A stretch of DNA of 64,000 bases from positions 366,903-430,902 of the forward strand of contig JBFMDH010000001.1 of assembly GCA_040754075.1 (NCBI GenBank), in the 5' to 3' direction. The translations under genes were made by a program, and so were the position numbers. The notes under the pieces are model-generated. The model had not been told where the DNA came from. It ran no database searches and saw nothing but the letters and a program-made list of their open reading frames with translations. Position 1 is the first letter of the stretch, and each line of letters begins with the position of its first letter. This document shows, in pieces, positions 9,079 through 19,656 of this stretch. Origin of the DNA: Acidobacteriota bacterium (GTDB lineage: Bacteria > Acidobacteriota > Blastocatellia > UBA7656).

Positions 9079-10032
9079 ATGAAATCAATTGACAAAAAAA
9101 TCATCCACGTCATTGATTCACACACTGGCGGCGAGCCGACGCGAGTGGTGACCAGTGGCTTTCCCGATTTGGGAAAAGGTTCAATGGCTGAACGACTGGA
9201 AAAATTCAAAAACCAGTTTGACCATTATCGTTCGGCAATCGTCAATGAACCGCGTGGCAATGACGCAATCGTCGGCGCTTTGCTTTGCCAACCGGTTGAT
9301 GCCGGTAGCGCCGCCGGAGTGCTCTTTTTTAATAACGTCGGAGTCTTGGGAATGTGCGGACACGGCACCATCGGTTTGATGGTAACGCTTGCGTATCTTG
9401 GAAAAATCCAACCCGGCACTCATCGCATTGAAACCCCTGTCGGCACGGTCGAAGCCACTTTACACAATCCCAACGAAGTCTCGGTTGCCAATGTCGCGAG
9501 CTTTCGTCACGCCAAAGATGTCACCGTCGAAGTCGAAGGACACGGCAAACTGACAGGCGACATTGCCTGGGGAGGCAACTGGTTTTTTCTTATGAGTCAT
9601 CACGGACAAAATCTGTCGCTTGCCAATCTCGACGAATTGACCGAATTTTCGTGGCGCATTCGCCGGGCGTTGAATGAACAAGGCATCACCGGCGCAAACG
9701 GACAGGAAATTGACCACGTCGAACTGTTCGTGCCTTCCGATATTGCCGGTGTGCATAGCAAGAGTTTCGTTTTATGTCCGGGCAAAGCTTATGACCGTTC
9801 GCCCTGCGGTACGGGGACCAGCGCCAAACTGGCTTGCCTGTACGCCGACGGAAAATTAAAAGTTGGCGAGGTCTGGCGACAGGAGAGCATCGTCGGCAGC
9901 GTCTTTGAAGGCAGCGTTCGCGTCGAAGGTGAAAAAATTTATCCGACAATTAAAGGCTCGGCGTTCGTCAATGCCGAAATCGATTTGATTCTTGACGAAA
10001 ATGACTCGTTTTGCTGGGGAATTCGCAGATAA
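9079..10032 (+). CDS. 4-hydroxyproline 2-epimerase (proline racemase family)
   Basis: About 317 aa from the ATG at 9079. That start gives the family N-terminus [18 protein letters not shown]; a TTG at 9052 would add nine residues. The two-base pair of the family is intact: Cys93 in MCGHGTIG and Cys243 in [11 protein letters not shown] Cys at the first site distinguishes racemases/epimerases from trans-3-hydroxyproline dehydratases, which have Ser or Thr there. The next genes fit 4-hydroxyproline catabolism, so the likely reaction is trans-4-hydroxy-L-proline to cis-4-hydroxy-D-proline. The GAGAGGG just before the ATG is unusually close (1 nt). Confidence 0.92.
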   Translation: MKSIDKKIIHVIDSHTGGEPTRVVTSGFPDLGKGSMAERLEKFKNQFDHYRSAIVNEPRGNDAIVGALLCQPVDAGSAAGVLFFNNVGVLGMCGHGTIGLMVTLAYLGKIQPGTHRIETPVGTVEATLHNPNEVSVANVASFRHAKDVTVEVEGHGKLTGDIAWGGNWFFLMSHHGQNLSLANLDELTEFSWRIRRALNEQGITGANGQEIDHVELFVPSDIAGVHSKSFVLCPGKAYDRSPCGTGTSAKLACLYADGKLKVGEVWRQESIVGSVFEGSVRVEGEKIYPTIKGSAFVNAEIDLILDENDSFCWGIRR

Positions 10033-10104
10033 AACCGCCAGGTCGCCAAACAAATTAATTCACCTTTCACACAGTTGCCGGAATAAATTTGCAGCGAATA
10101 AATA

Positions 10105-11226
10105 ATGACATTTGATGTTGCAGTAATCGGCGGGGGAATCGTTGGCGCAGCGTGCGCGCTCGAATGTGCGCGCTCAGGTATGGGTGTCGCCATCATTGAA
10201 AGTCAAATCATTGGTGGCGGCGCAACTGCACAAGGCATGGGGCACATCGTGGTAATGGATGATAGCGACGCGCAATTTGCCCTTACCAACTATTCGCAAA
10301 AATTATGGGAAGCCAAAGCCCGCGACCTCCCGGCAGATGTTGAATACCAACGTTGCGGGACAATTTGGGTCGCCGCAGACGAAGAAGAGATGGCGGAGGT
10401 TTATCGCAAACAACAATTTTATGAAGCGCGCAATGTTAAAGTCGAAGTGCTTGATGAACGAGCACTGGGTGATGCCGAACCGAACCTTCGTAAAAACCTT
10501 GCGGGCGGCTTACTGGTTAAAAATGACAGTGTGATTTATCCGCCCTGCGCTGCGAAGTATTTTATCGAACGCGCCAAAGATAAAAACGCCAGGCTTTTCA
10601 TTGGAAAACCGGTTGTGCAAATTTCAAATGAGCAAGTGCAGTTAAATGACGGTACGCGCATCGCCGCTAAATTTATCGTTAATGCGACGGGCAGTTGGTC
10701 GCCGGAACTGACGCCCGGCATCGAAGTGAAAAAACGCAAAGGTCATCTGCTCATCACCGACCGCTATCCCGATTTTGTCCGTCATCAACTGGTTGAACTC
10801 GGCTACCTGAAAAGCGCCCATTCACTCACCGCCGAATCCGTGGCTTTCAACGCCCAACCTCGCAAAACCGGACAAATCCTGATTGGCTCATCACGTCAAT
10901 TCGGAGTTGAACACTCGCAGGTCGAATCCGCAATGCTCAAGCGCATGCTCGCTCGCGCCGTTGAGTATTTGCCGCAACTCGGCGAACTTTCAGCGATTCG
11001 TTCGTGGACGGGATTTCGCGCCGCGACCCCCGATAAACTCCCTTTGATTGGTCAATCGGCAATTAGCGAAAGCCTCTGGCTTGCGACCGGGCACGAAGGC
11101 TTAGGCATCACCACTTCAACGGGAACCGCGAAACTTTTAGTTGACCAGCTGCTCAATCGTGCTTCTGAAATTCCGGTTGAACCCTATCTGCCGACGCGCC
11201 AGGTTACGGAGGCAACCCATGACTAA
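10105..11226 (+). CDS. D-hydroxyproline dehydrogenase, FAD subunit (DadA/HcnC-like)
   Basis: 373 aa. The FAD-binding Rossmann motif GGGIVG is at 9-14, followed by IIES at the end of beta-2 and the C-terminal DAO signature TPDKLPLIGQ with ATGHEGLGITTSTGT. This is the beta subunit type of three-part amino acid or cyanide-forming dehydrogenases (HcnC/OoxB-like). It should oxidise cis-4-hydroxy-D-proline to 1-pyrroline-4-hydroxy-2-carboxylate. The stop overlaps the start of the ferredoxin-like subunit by 8 nt, so the three subunits are probably translated together. Confidence 0.9.
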   Translation: MTFDVAVIGGGIVGAACALECARSGMGVAIIESQIIGGGATAQGMGHIVVMDDSDAQFALTNYSQKLWEAKARDLPADVEYQRCGTIWVAADEEEMAEVYRKQQFYEARNVKVEVLDERALGDAEPNLRKNLAGGLLVKNDSVIYPPCAAKYFIERAKDKNARLFIGKPVVQISNEQVQLNDGTRIAAKFIVNATGSWSPELTPGIEVKKRKGHLLITDRYPDFVRHQLVELGYLKSAHSLTAESVAFNAQPRKTGQILIGSSRQFGVEHSQVESAMLKRMLARAVEYLPQLGELSAIRSWTGFRAATPDKLPLIGQSAISESLWLATGHEGLGITTSTGTAKLLVDQLLNRASEIPVEPYLPTRQVTEATHD

Positions 11227-11467
11227 AGAGGTGATGGTCATCATCAATGGGGTTGCTGTTTCGATGCCCGAAGGCGCTACGGTTGCAGCGGCGATTATGC
11301 AAACCGGGGTCACAGGATTTCGCAAATCGGTGAGCGGCGAAAAGCGCGCGCCGCTTTGCGGAATGGGCATCTGTTTTGAATGCCGGGTGACGATTGACGG
11401 ACGACCGCAGGCGCGCAGTTGTCAAATCGTTTGCCGCAATGGCATGCAGGTTAGCACCGATGAATAG
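11219..11467 (+). CDS. D-hydroxyproline dehydrogenase, small [2Fe-2S] subunit
   Basis: 82 aa from ATG 11219, which has GGAGG 6 nt upstream. A longer upstream reading exists but lacks a site and overlaps the previous gene heavily. Cys47, Cys52, Cys55 and Cys68 form the plant-type ferredoxin pattern CxxxxCxxC...C (LCGMGICFEC). This is the gamma (HcnA-like) subunit that carries electrons between the flavin subunits. It overlaps both neighbours by 8 nt, a sign of tight stoichiometric translation. Confidence 0.92.
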   Translation: MTKEVMVIINGVAVSMPEGATVAAAIMQTGVTGFRKSVSGEKRAPLCGMGICFECRVTIDGRPQARSCQIVCRNGMQVSTDE

Positions 11468-12731
11468 ACAGGTTTACGAAAGCGAGGTGTTGATTGTTGG
11501 CGCAGGTCCCGCCGGGCTTGCGGCGGCATCGACAGCCGCCAAAAAAAATCAGCGCATCGCGATGGTTGATGATAATCCGGCAATTGGCGGGCAAATCTGG
11601 CGCGGCGCGAAACGCCAATCGGCATCAAGCGAAATTGCTGAGTGGTTCGATAAATTTCAATCGGCAAAAGTCGAATTGATTAATGGGGCGCGTATCGTGG
11701 CACAACCGGAAAAGAATTTTCTGCTTGCCGAGACCTTGGATGGGGTTTGCGAATTTCAGTTTGAAAAATTGATTCTCGCAACCGGGGCGCGTGAACGTTT
11801 CCTGCCGTTTCCGGGTTGGACGCTTCCTAATGTCGTGGGCGCGGGTGGGTTGCAGGCGTTGGTTAAATCCGGGTTGTCGGTTGCCGGAAAGCGCGTGGTG
11901 GTTGCCGGAAGCGGCGCGTTGTTGCTGGCGGTTGCGGCTTTCTTGAAAAAAGCGGACGCGGAAGTTTTACTCATCGCTGAGCAAGCGCCGCTTAAACGAC
12001 TCGCGAAATTTGCGTTTGGGTTGTTGGGTGACGCGCAAAAATTATTGCAGGCGATTGAACTCAAAAAATCGCTGCTCGGAGTTCGCTATTTGACCAATGC
12101 CTGGGTGACCAAAGCGCATGGCGAAGAGCAACTCACCCACGTCACTTTGCAAAAAGGTGAACGTCGCTGGGATGTCGAATGTGATTATCTTGCCTGCGGA
12201 TTTCATCTGCTACCGAACCTTGAACTTCCACAACTGCTGGGCTGTGAAATTGAAAACGGCGCGGTAAAAGTGGATGAATTTCAACAGACTTCACAGGAAA
12301 ATATTTTTTGCGCCGGTGAATCCACAGGCATCGGCGGATTGGATTTATCGCTCATCGAAGGGCAAATCGCAGGCTTTGCGGCAAGCGGAAATTACCACGA
12401 AGCGCGAGGGCTTTTGGCGGCGCGGAGCAAAGCCGGGGGTTTTGCAAATTTGTTGAATGCGACGTTCAGGCTGCGCGATGAATTAAAAGATTTATGTGAA
12501 TCGCAGACTTTTGTGTGTCGTTGTGAAGATGTAACCTTTGAGCGTTTGCGAAATCTCAATTCCTGGCGCGAAGCCAAATTGCATACACGTTGCGGAATGG
12601 GCGCGTGTCAGGGAAGAATCTGTGGCGGCGCAACCGAATTTTTATTCGACTGGAAAGTGGAATCTATTCGACCTCCGGCATTTCCGTGTCGCGTTGAAAC
12701 GCTTATAAAAAGCGATGAAGTAATTTTATGA
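11460..12731 (+). CDS. D-hydroxyproline dehydrogenase, NAD(P)/FAD-type subunit with C-terminal [2Fe-2S]
   Basis: 423 aa from ATG 11460. GAGPAG at 14-19 opens an FAD domain of the pyridine nucleotide-disulphide type, and ATGARERFLPFPGWTLPN is typical of HcnB/OoxA subunits. The C-terminal part carries CRCEDVTF and CGMGACQGRICGG, four cysteines for a BFD/SoxA_A3-type iron-sulphur cluster. With the two preceding genes it completes an alpha-beta-gamma dehydrogenase that likely passes electrons to the respiratory chain. The start overlaps the gamma subunit by 8 nt. Confidence 0.9.
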   Translation: MNRQVYESEVLIVGAGPAGLAAASTAAKKNQRIAMVDDNPAIGGQIWRGAKRQSASSEIAEWFDKFQSAKVELINGARIVAQPEKNFLLAETLDGVCEFQFEKLILATGARERFLPFPGWTLPNVVGAGGLQALVKSGLSVAGKRVVVAGSGALLLAVAAFLKKADAEVLLIAEQAPLKRLAKFAFGLLGDAQKLLQAIELKKSLLGVRYLTNAWVTKAHGEEQLTHVTLQKGERRWDVECDYLACGFHLLPNLELPQLLGCEIENGAVKVDEFQQTSQENIFCAGESTGIGGLDLSLIEGQIAGFAASGNYHEARGLLAARSKAGGFANLLNATFRLRDELKDLCESQTFVCRCEDVTFERLRNLNSWREAKLHTRCGMGACQGRICGGATEFLFDWKVESIRPPAFPCRVETLIKSDEVIL

Positions 12732-12763
12732 ATTTCAAATCCAGAGGATGAAAAAAGATTTTT

Positions 12764-12862
12764 ACCACAGAGACCTAGAGAAAGAGATGAAGAAGTGAAG
12801 AAGTGAAGAGGTGAAACAGGTAAATTTTCCCTTCGCCTATCCCTTTTATTTTTCTCTGTGGT
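12764..12862. repeat. Hairpin-bounded intergenic repeat with an 8-bp purine repeat
   Basis: ACCACAGAG at 12764-12772 is perfectly complementary to CTCTGTGGT at 12854-12862. Inside lies an 8-nt tandem run (GAAGAAGT, GAAGAAGT, GAAGAGGT) near 12790-12815. The sequence TTTTTACCACAGAGAC resembles a short repeat motif I remember from intergenic regions of several soil phyla; that is recollection, not a search. It separates the dehydrogenase genes from the deaminase gene of the same pathway. Confidence 0.55.
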
Positions 12863-12928
12863 TTTATTTCATTTCTCAATTTCCGAATATGGAAAATACA
12901 AAATCGAATGATTTAGCGAGGAATAATT

Positions 12929-13831
12929 ATGACGATGACCTGGAAGGGCGTGATGCCCGCAATTACTACCTGTTTTAATGAAGATTTGAGCATTGACCAC
13001 GAATTCGTGGCGCGGCATTGCAACTGGATGATTGATGCAGGATGCACGGGGATTGTCGCGCCGGGTTCGCTTGGCGAAGGCAATACCCTAACCTTTGATG
13101 AACGCATCGCGCTCTGGCAAACCATTATCAAGGCAGTCGGTGAGCGTGTGCCTGTGGTTGCGGCAATATCCGCGCTCAGCACTGCTGAAGCCGTCAAACA
13201 GGCGAAGACCGCCGCCGAAGTCGGATGCCTGGGCTTGATGGTGTTGCCGCCTTATGTGTACAAAGGCGACTGGCGCGAAATGAAATACCATGTTGCTGCA
13301 ACCATGCGGGCGACCAACCTATCGTGCATGCTTTACAACAACCCGGTTGCTTACGGCACGGATTTTTTGCCGGAACAGATTGAGGAACTCGCCGCCGAAC
13401 ATGAAAATTTTCATTCGGTAAAAGAATCGAGTACGGACGTGCGCCGCGTGACCGCAATTCGCGCGCTGGTCGGCAACCGGCTCGAAGTTTTCGTTGGCGT
13501 CGATGATGCGATTGTCGAAGCCATCGCGGTTGGCGCGACGGGATGGATTGCCGGGCTGGTAAATGCTTTTCCGAAAGAGTCGGTTGATTTATTCAACTAC
13601 GCGATGCAGGGCGAAACCGAAAAAGCGATGAAATTATACAACTGGTTTTTGCCTTTGCTCCGCCTGGACACGGTGCCGAAATTCGTGCAGTTGATTAAAC
13701 TTGTTCAAGCCGAAATCGGTATGGGCAATGCCCGCGTGCGTCCGCCAAGACTTGAAATCGTTGGCAAAGAATTGGAAGCGGCAAAAGCGGTGATTCATCA
13801 CGCGCTCAGTCATCATCCGAATTTAGATTGA
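12929..13831 (+). CDS. 1-pyrroline-4-hydroxy-2-carboxylate deaminase (DHDPS/NAL family)
   Basis: 300 aa, a class I aldolase-fold (beta/alpha)8 protein. Schiff-base Lys165 is in SVKESSTD and Tyr136 in MLYNNP; GSLGEGNTL is the phosphate/carboxylate-binding loop. Family members include dihydrodipicolinate synthase. The position between hydroxyproline dehydrogenase and semialdehyde dehydrogenase points to the deaminase that turns pyrroline-hydroxycarboxylate into 2-oxoglutarate semialdehyde plus ammonia (EC 3.5.4.22). AGGA lies 8 nt before the ATG. Confidence 0.9.
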   Translation: MTMTWKGVMPAITTCFNEDLSIDHEFVARHCNWMIDAGCTGIVAPGSLGEGNTLTFDERIALWQTIIKAVGERVPVVAAISALSTAEAVKQAKTAAEVGCLGLMVLPPYVYKGDWREMKYHVAATMRATNLSCMLYNNPVAYGTDFLPEQIEELAAEHENFHSVKESSTDVRRVTAIRALVGNRLEVFVGVDDAIVEAIAVGATGWIAGLVNAFPKESVDLFNYAMQGETEKAMKLYNWFLPLLRLDTVPKFVQLIKLVQAEIGMGNARVRPPRLEIVGKELEAAKAVIHHALSHHPNLD

Positions 13832-13902
13832 AGTGCTGGCAGTGGGATGAAGCGTCGTAGTTGAAATTAGCTGATGGAAGCCGTATTTATCACATTTGCA
13901 AT

Positions 13903-14026
13903 GCTGGTTTCCCAACGGATTTTGTGGATGCGGCGGATGAAGACGGATAATCCGCGTCTATCCGCCGAGTCCGCCGCATCCGCTGGGAAATTCAACTTGA
14001 TAGTGGAGTCGGTCTCTTTCCGTGAG
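13903..14026 (-). repeat. Interspersed box-linker-hairpin repeat, copy A
   Basis: On the minus strand this reads CTCACGGAAAGAGACC (14026-14011), a 20-nt linker, TTTCCCAGCGGAT, a run of CGGAT/GCGGA units, and the closing arm GTTGGGAAACCAGC (ends 13903). Arms TTTCCCAACGGAT 13908-13920 and ATCCGCTGGGAAA 13978-13990 pair with one mismatch, and the inner ATGCGGCGGA pairs with TCCGCCGCAT. Related copies are at 40110-40180 and 60717-60890. Confidence 0.8.
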
Positions 14027-14093
14027 TATTTTGAGATGAACGAATTGTTAGCAATGGCGGCTGAATGACCGGTTCTATTTGGGAGATCATCAA

Positions 14094-15680
14094 TTGACCT
14101 TAACAGGCGAGTCAATCATCGGATTCAAACGTGGCGCGCGTCACGACGAAACCTTTTATGGATTTAACCCGGCAACCGGCGAACCACTGGAACCGGTTTA
14201 CTGGGCGGCAAGCGCAGATGAAATCGAAAAGAGTGTGCAACTCGCGGCAAAGGCTTTTGCGGAGTATCGCTGCACATCCGGTACAAGGCGCGCGGCATTT
14301 CTCAGACAGATTGCCGCAAACATCGAAGCCCTCGGCGAACCATTAATCACCCGCGCCACCGCTGAAACCGCTTTGCCCGCAGGTCGCATTCAAATGGAGA
14401 TCGGGCGCACCTGCAATCAACTGCGAATGTTTGCCGCTTTGCTTGATGAAGGCTCGTGGGTTGATGCGCGTATTGATCGCGCCAACCCTCAGCGAACACC
14501 CGCGCCGAAACCCGATGTGCGTTCGATGCTAAGACCTTTGGGAGTGGTTGTGGTGTTTGGCGCAAGCAATTTTCCGCTGGCTTTTTCAACCGCGGGCGGT
14601 GACACAGCATCGGCTCTGGCAGCCGGTTGTACGGTTTTGGTCAAAGCTCACCCGGCGCACCCCGGCACTGCTGAACTCGTTGGCTTGGCAATTCAAGATG
14701 CGGTGAAGACCTGCAATTTGCCGGAAGGGGTTTTCTCTTTGTTGTATGGCGCAGGCAATCAATTGGGCGAGATGTTGGTTCAACATCCGCTGGTCAAAGC
14801 CGTAGGGTTTACCGGCTCACGCCAAGGCGGACTCGCGCTAATGCGACTGGCGCAGGCGCGACCCGAACCGATTCCGTTTTATGCGGAGATGAGCAGCGTC
14901 AACCCGGTGTTCATTTTGCCCGGCGCAATGCGCGAGCGGCGAGACCAATTGATAAACGGGCTGCATACTTCTGTCACATTGGGCGCGGGACAATTCTGCA
15001 CCAATCCCGGTTTGGTGTTTTTGGAAGATGATGCGAATGCGTCGGCATTTGCAGAAAAACTTGGCGAATTGATGAAAACTTCTATGCCCTTCACGATGCT
15101 CACCGAAGGCATTGCGACGGTTTATCAACAAAGCGTTACTGCGCGCGCAAGCCACGCCACCACGCTTGCGGTAAACCGCGAAACGACCGGCACAAGTTGT
15201 CAAACTACTGCGGCATTATTTCAAACCGAGGCGCAAAGGTTTTTGCAACAGGCGGAACTTGGCGAAGAGATTTTTGGTCCGACAACGCTGCTTATCAAAC
15301 ATTCGAGTCGCGATGAATTATTGAATGCGGCGCGCGCGCTTGAAGGGCAACTGACGGCAACCATTCACGGAACCGAGCAGGATTTAGCGGAGTTCAGCGA
15401 TTTGATTGCGATTTTGGAAACCAAAGCCGGGCGGTTGGTTTTTAATGGATTTCCGACCGGCGTTGAAGTTTGCCCGGCGATGGTTCACGGTGGTCCCTTT
15501 CCTGCGACTTCCGACGGACGTTCGACATCGGTTGGCACACGGGCGATTTTCCGCTTCACCCGCGAAGTCTGTTATCAGGATTTTCCTGACACGGCATTAC
15601 CTGAAGAACTGCGAAACGAAAACCCGCTCGGCATTTGGCGGATGATTGATGGCGGGCTTACGCGCGACGCTATCGCTTAA
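14094..15680 (+). CDS. 2-oxoglutarate semialdehyde dehydrogenase (2,5-dioxovalerate dehydrogenase)
   Basis: About 528 aa from TTG 14094, chosen because GGGAG lies 8 nt upstream; TTG 14079 would add five residues. The NAD(P)-binding stretch is [14 protein letters not shown], the catalytic Glu265 is in YAEMSSVNP and the catalytic Cys302 in [10 protein letters not shown]. The sequence style ([21 protein letters not shown], no usual FxNF block) is the AldH/KGSADH-III type that oxidises 2-oxoglutarate semialdehyde to 2-oxoglutarate. It ends the hydroxyproline pathway here and delivers carbon to the TCA cycle. Confidence 0.9.
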   Translation: MTLTGESIIGFKRGARHDETFYGFNPATGEPLEPVYWAASADEIEKSVQLAAKAFAEYRCTSGTRRAAFLRQIAANIEALGEPLITRATAETALPAGRIQMEIGRTCNQLRMFAALLDEGSWVDARIDRANPQRTPAPKPDVRSMLRPLGVVVVFGASNFPLAFSTAGGDTASALAAGCTVLVKAHPAHPGTAELVGLAIQDAVKTCNLPEGVFSLLYGAGNQLGEMLVQHPLVKAVGFTGSRQGGLALMRLAQARPEPIPFYAEMSSVNPVFILPGAMRERRDQLINGLHTSVTLGAGQFCTNPGLVFLEDDANASAFAEKLGELMKTSMPFTMLTEGIATVYQQSVTARASHATTLAVNRETTGTSCQTTAALFQTEAQRFLQQAELGEEIFGPTTLLIKHSSRDELLNAARALEGQLTATIHGTEQDLAEFSDLIAILETKAGRLVFNGFPTGVEVCPAMVHGGPFPATSDGRSTSVGTRAIFRFTREVCYQDFPDTALPEELRNENPLGIWRMIDGGLTRDAIA

Positions 15681-15709
15681 AATTAAAATGTGATAAAAAC
15701 CGCAGCGTG

Positions 15710-18700
15710 ATGAAAAGAGCCGCCGCGTTGCTGTTATGCATTTTTGCTTTTGCGATTTCCAGCCAAGCGCAAATTCGCAAATGGACAATCCAACTCGAAG
15801 AGCCGACAGGCATCGAACGTCGCGATAACGAAATCGTTCGCGTCGATTTAAAATTCGATTTTCAACTTTCATCCCTTGATGCCTTTCGCCTGCTTGACTT
15901 GCAAAGCCGCGAACTGCCTTTGCAAATCGCTCCTTTAGCTACCATATGTGGTGGGGGAATTTGTACGGTGCATGAGGCGAAGATAATGTTTCCTGCGTCA
16001 CTGATTCCCGGCGAACGACCTGTCTATACGCTCATCTATGCGCCGCAACTCGCCGGTAAAAAACCGGTCAATCAATTTGGCGGCGAATACAAAAGCGACC
16101 TCATCGCCAGGGCAATTGCCACTTCGCGTTTTGAAATCGCCAACAGCCGTTTTCAAATCATCATCAATCTCGGCAAAAATGGAACAACACCGGCAATCGT
16201 CGAAGCCTACAACAAAACCGCTGGCAACGAGCGCATGGTCAACCTCGTTGAAACCTCTCCTGATTTAACCGAACCGTTGGCGTTCGGTGAACGAAGCGCC
16301 GGTTGGGGAACAACTCTCGGTAGGGAACAGGGGACAAACCGGGAATCGGGAATCGAAAAACGCGCGTCGGGTTTTACCGATGTTGCAATTATTGAATCGG
16401 GACCGCTGCGCGCCCGCGTGCGAATGAGCGGCGCGCGATTGGGTGACGCAAAAGAGGTTTGGGAATTTGAATGGTACGCCGGTAGCCCTGTGCTCATCTG
16501 GCGCACCCGCATAGAAAAAATCGCAAATAAAGAACAACCGACTGCCGACCACCGACTAACGGCTACCGAAAACTATGGCTTTTTCTTTTCGGCGATTTCC
16601 GCCTCGCCTTACATTCCCTTTACCCATTGGATGGTCGGCAAAGAGATTGGCTTTCCCGACGGTTGGGAAACCGATAATCCGCCACACAAGTTGATTACCC
16701 AGGGGAATCCGTTTACGAGTCAGCCGATGATTGATGATATTCCCGGCGGGCATGTGCTCTATTACAATCCGAAAGCGAATTATGGCGCGCTCAGTTTTTA
16801 TGAATTGGATGGCGCGTTGAAATGGTCAGGTATCGGTGGGCGGCAATTTTATGCGACAAAAAATCTGCGCGATGAAATCACCTTAAAACAAACAGGCACT
16901 GCCGCAATCAAACGGCGCGAAGTGATGCGAACTGCCGGTTGGTCTTCGCAAATCGCTTTCGGATTTCCTGAGTGGAAAGGCACGGAGACCATTTTGAATG
17001 CCCGCGCCGATTATCGTCGTTTCGCGCAACCGCTACTCGCTCGCATAACCGACGCAGGGCAGCTTTCCGCTTTGCCAAAAATTTCCGGTGCTGAACGCGA
17101 AGCGGTTTATCGAATTGAAAACCTGGGAGCCGCGCCAAAACCTGCGCGAATCGCTACAGGTGATGAATCATCCGGCAAAAATCCGGCAGCAACAAACTCG
17201 GCTTTTTCGCTAAACGGCAACTGGCGATTGCAACACACGGAAAAGGGCGAAGGTGAAGCGCAGAAATTTTATGAAGTGAACCTCGATGATTCGCGCTGGC
17301 AAACCGTAAAGGTTCCCGGCAGCGTGCATACGCAAATTCTCAACTATCCCGCCTATTTTCGCCGCGAAGCCGAATGGATTAGTTTCAAAGAATGGTGGTA
17401 TCGAAAAAGTTTTCGCCCACCTGCGGCAATGAAAGGCAAACGCCTGCGGCTGCAATTTGACGCCACCGATTATTACGCGGACATCTGGCTCAATGGAAAA
17501 TTTTTAGGCAGACACGAAGGTTACATCGACCCTTATGCCTTTGAAATTTCCGACAAATTGAATTGGCAGGGCGACAATCAACTGACGGTTCGCGTATGGA
17601 CGCCGGTCGATTATTACTGGCGACATCGACCTTATACAATTAAAGGTTCGTATGGCGCGGTTGACCAGAAACCCGATGACATTACCCCTCTGGGCATCAC
17701 GCGCTCAGTGCGATTGATTGCCAACGATGCCGTGATGATTGATGCGGTGGTGACGCGACCAACTTTAAATAAAGATGGTTCGGCGGATTTGGATGTTGAA
17801 GTCGCGCTCGATAATCAATCAAACAACCCAGCGCAACTTGAACTCACGCTTGCGCCGCGCAATTTTACGGGCAATGAACGACTCAAAGCGACGGCGTTGA
17901 TTGATGCAGACACGGATAAAATAAAAGTGCGTTTTCATCTCGCTAAACCGGAACTCTGGTGGACGTGGGATCACGGCAAAGCGAATCTCTACACCCTGAC
18001 AACTCGGGTGAAACTCCTGCAAAATCGTGATCAAAGACCGCCGCTCGACTCGGAGCGCGAGTTTTCCGATGAACGCGAGCAGGCGGTTGGCATTCGTTCA
18101 ATCGAACACGTCAACTGGAATTTTTATCTCAACGGGCGGCGCATGTTTATTCGCGGGACGAATTCCTATTATCTCGAACTTTTTATGTCAGAGATGACGC
18201 GGCAGAAATACGAGCGCGACCTGGCGCTTATGAAAAGCCTGAACATCAACATGATTCGCCTGCATTGCCATTTTCAAAATCCTGAGTTTTATGAATTGTG
18301 CGATGAATTGGGGATACTCGTCTGGCAGGATTATCTCGAAGCCTGGTATCCCGAAGACACCGAGTTTGCTTTAAAAGCCGCGCGCCTTTACGACCCGCAC
18401 ATTCGCTATGTGCAAAATCATCCCTGCATTGCTATCTGGGCGACATCGGATGAAGAGAGTCTGGAAAATTATCGCGTACTCACCAAACATTTAGCGGGAC
18501 GGCTGGCGGCGCTCGATGTTGAACATCGTCCGGTGGCGCGTTCGACGGGACGTTTCGGCGATGCGCATGTTTACGAAGGCTGGTATGGCGGCACGATTTG
18601 GGAATATACCAAGACCCAAGAGAAATTCATTTCGGAACTCGGCGCAACTGCGCTGCCGAATATCGAAACCTTGAAAGAATTTTTGCCCAATCATTGGCCC

Positions 18701-19306
18701 ATTGAAAATCATCAGGACGATTGGGTGTTTCACAAATTGCAGATATTTGAAGCCCTGCGGGCGTGGGGTAAACCCGATGGCAAGACTCTGGAAGAATATA
18801 TTCCGCAAACGCAAGCCTATGTTGCGCGATTGCATCAACTGGCGATTGAACGCCTGCGGCGGCGCAAATATGATGCGGGCGGTATTCTGCATTTTCACGC
18901 CATCGATTTCTGGCATTCGGTGACGATGGCGGCGATTGATTATTTTCGTCGCCCGACGAAAAGTTACTATGCCGTGCAACGCGCCTTTCAAATGGTTTTG
19001 CCGAGCCTTGAATACGACAAAGATAAATGGCAAGTTGGCGAAGAGCTGGTTTGCGGTTTATGGATCATCAACGACCACTGGTTTTCGATACCTGAAGCGA
19101 AAATTCAATGGCGCATCATCGACGCGCAAGCCAATGTTTATGCAAACGGCGAACGCGCTTTAACCATTAGCGAAGATTCAAGCCTTAAACTCGAAGACCT
19201 CAAATGGAAAACCGAACGCGCTGGAAAGTACGAATTGCGCGCCGAAGTTTTCGATAAAGCGGGCACGCGCATTTCGGAAAATATCTACGAATTTGAAGTG
19301 CATTGA
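15710..19306 (+). CDS. Secreted GH2 family glycosidase with an extra N-terminal region
   Basis: About 1198 aa from ATG 15710 (GTG 15707 precedes it). A signal peptide ends near FAFAISSQA. Residues about 25-480 are an unassigned beta-rich region. The GH2 jelly roll starts near 500 ([34 protein letters not shown]), followed by Ig-like and TIM-barrel domains. The acid/base site is WATSDEES (Asp914/Glu915) and the nucleophile Glu976 in [18 protein letters not shown] rather than NE points to the beta-mannosidase / exo-glucosaminidase side of GH2. No good ribosome binding site is visible. Two heptamer-repeat insertions lie in the N-terminal region (about residues 203-216 and 277-288). Confidence 0.85.
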   Translation: MKRAAALLLCIFAFAISSQAQIRKWTIQLEEPTGIERRDNEIVRVDLKFDFQLSSLDAFRLLDLQSRELPLQIAPLATICGGGICTVHEAKIMFPASLIPGERPVYTLIYAPQLAGKKPVNQFGGEYKSDLIARAIATSRFEIANSRFQIIINLGKNGTTPAIVEAYNKTAGNERMVNLVETSPDLTEPLAFGERSAGWGTTLGREQGTNRESGIEKRASGFTDVAIIESGPLRARVRMSGARLGDAKEVWEFEWYAGSPVLIWRTRIEKIANKEQPTADHRLTATENYGFFFSAISASPYIPFTHWMVGKEIGFPDGWETDNPPHKLITQGNPFTSQPMIDDIPGGHVLYYNPKANYGALSFYELDGALKWSGIGGRQFYATKNLRDEITLKQTGTAAIKRREVMRTAGWSSQIAFGFPEWKGTETILNARADYRRFAQPLLARITDAGQLSALPKISGAEREAVYRIENLGAAPKPARIATGDESSGKNPAATNSAFSLNGNWRLQHTEKGEGEAQKFYEVNLDDSRWQTVKVPGSVHTQILNYPAYFRREAEWISFKEWWYRKSFRPPAAMKGKRLRLQFDATDYYADIWLNGKFLGRHEGYIDPYAFEISDKLNWQGDNQLTVRVWTPVDYYWRHRPYTIKGSYGAVDQKPDDITPLGITRSVRLIANDAVMIDAVVTRPTLNKDGSADLDVEVALDNQSNNPAQLELTLAPRNFTGNERLKATALIDADTDKIKVRFHLAKPELWWTWDHGKANLYTLTTRVKLLQNRDQRPPLDSEREFSDEREQAVGIRSIEHVNWNFYLNGRRMFIRGTNSYYLELFMSEMTRQKYERDLALMKSLNINMIRLHCHFQNPEFYELCDELGILVWQDYLEAWYPEDTEFALKAARLYDPHIRYVQNHPCIAIWATSDEESLENYRVLTKHLAGRLAALDVEHRPVARSTGRFGDAHVYEGWYGGTIWEYTKTQEKFISELGATALPNIETLKEFLPNHWPIENHQDDWVFHKLQIFEALRAWGKPDGKTLEEYIPQTQAYVARLHQLAIERLRRRKYDAGGILHFHAIDFWHSVTMAAIDYFRRPTKSYYAVQRAFQMVLPSLEYDKDKWQVGEELVCGLWIINDHWFSIPEAKIQWRIIDAQANVYANGERALTISEDSSLKLEDLKWKTERAGKYELRAEVFDKAGTRISENIYEFEVH
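16318..16355. repeat. Heptamer repeat run inside the GH2 coding sequence (first)
   Basis: Degenerate 7-nt units (GGGAACA, GGGGACA, CGGGAAT, CGGGAAT) encode the low-complexity residues [14 protein letters not shown]. The surrounding sequence is normal beta-rich protein. Same style as the other heptamer arrays in the window. Confidence 0.6.
16538..16572. repeat. Heptamer repeat run inside the GH2 coding sequence (second)
   Basis: Five degenerate units (CCGACTG, CCGACCA, CCGACTA, ACGGCTA, CCGAAAA) encode [12 protein letters not shown]. The unit matches the CCGACTA/GGTAGTC family seen at 47031-47189 and 58029-58132. Confidence 0.65.
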
Positions 19307-19656
19307 TCTGCGAAAAAATCCACATACATTAATCAGAGAAGTTGGGGAATCATCCACATAAATGGGTCACATTTTGTGAAATGGTTCTGCTATCTGCCAT
19401 TTCCACACTGACTGATAATGGCTTGCGAATTGCGTCAATCAACTCAGGCACGATTTTTATGATTCGATAAGGCGTGTGCCAATGCTTACCGTCAACGACG
19501 CGGATTGTTCAGAAATTACTCCCTCCAAGGGGGCAAACTCTTTGCCTCAATGCCGGCGATTTGCGCAAATCGTTGAAAGTTTTAATGAGAAAGTTGCGGC
19601 AGTTTGCAGCGACGGAATGCCAGTTTTAAATTGCCGCAAAAGAAAGGAGTGAGGTT
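19307..19656. other. Intergenic region, no gene seen
   Basis: These 350 bp hold no supported coding frame; the longest ATG frame (from 19381, 29 codons) lacks a ribosome binding site. No strong hairpin or repeat is seen. AAAGGAGTGAGGTT just before 19657 is the ribosome binding site of the next gene. Confidence 0.5.

Noticed and set aside
18491-19033. 180-codon minus-strand frame
   Set aside because: Antisense shadow of the GH2 gene; no motif or start signal.
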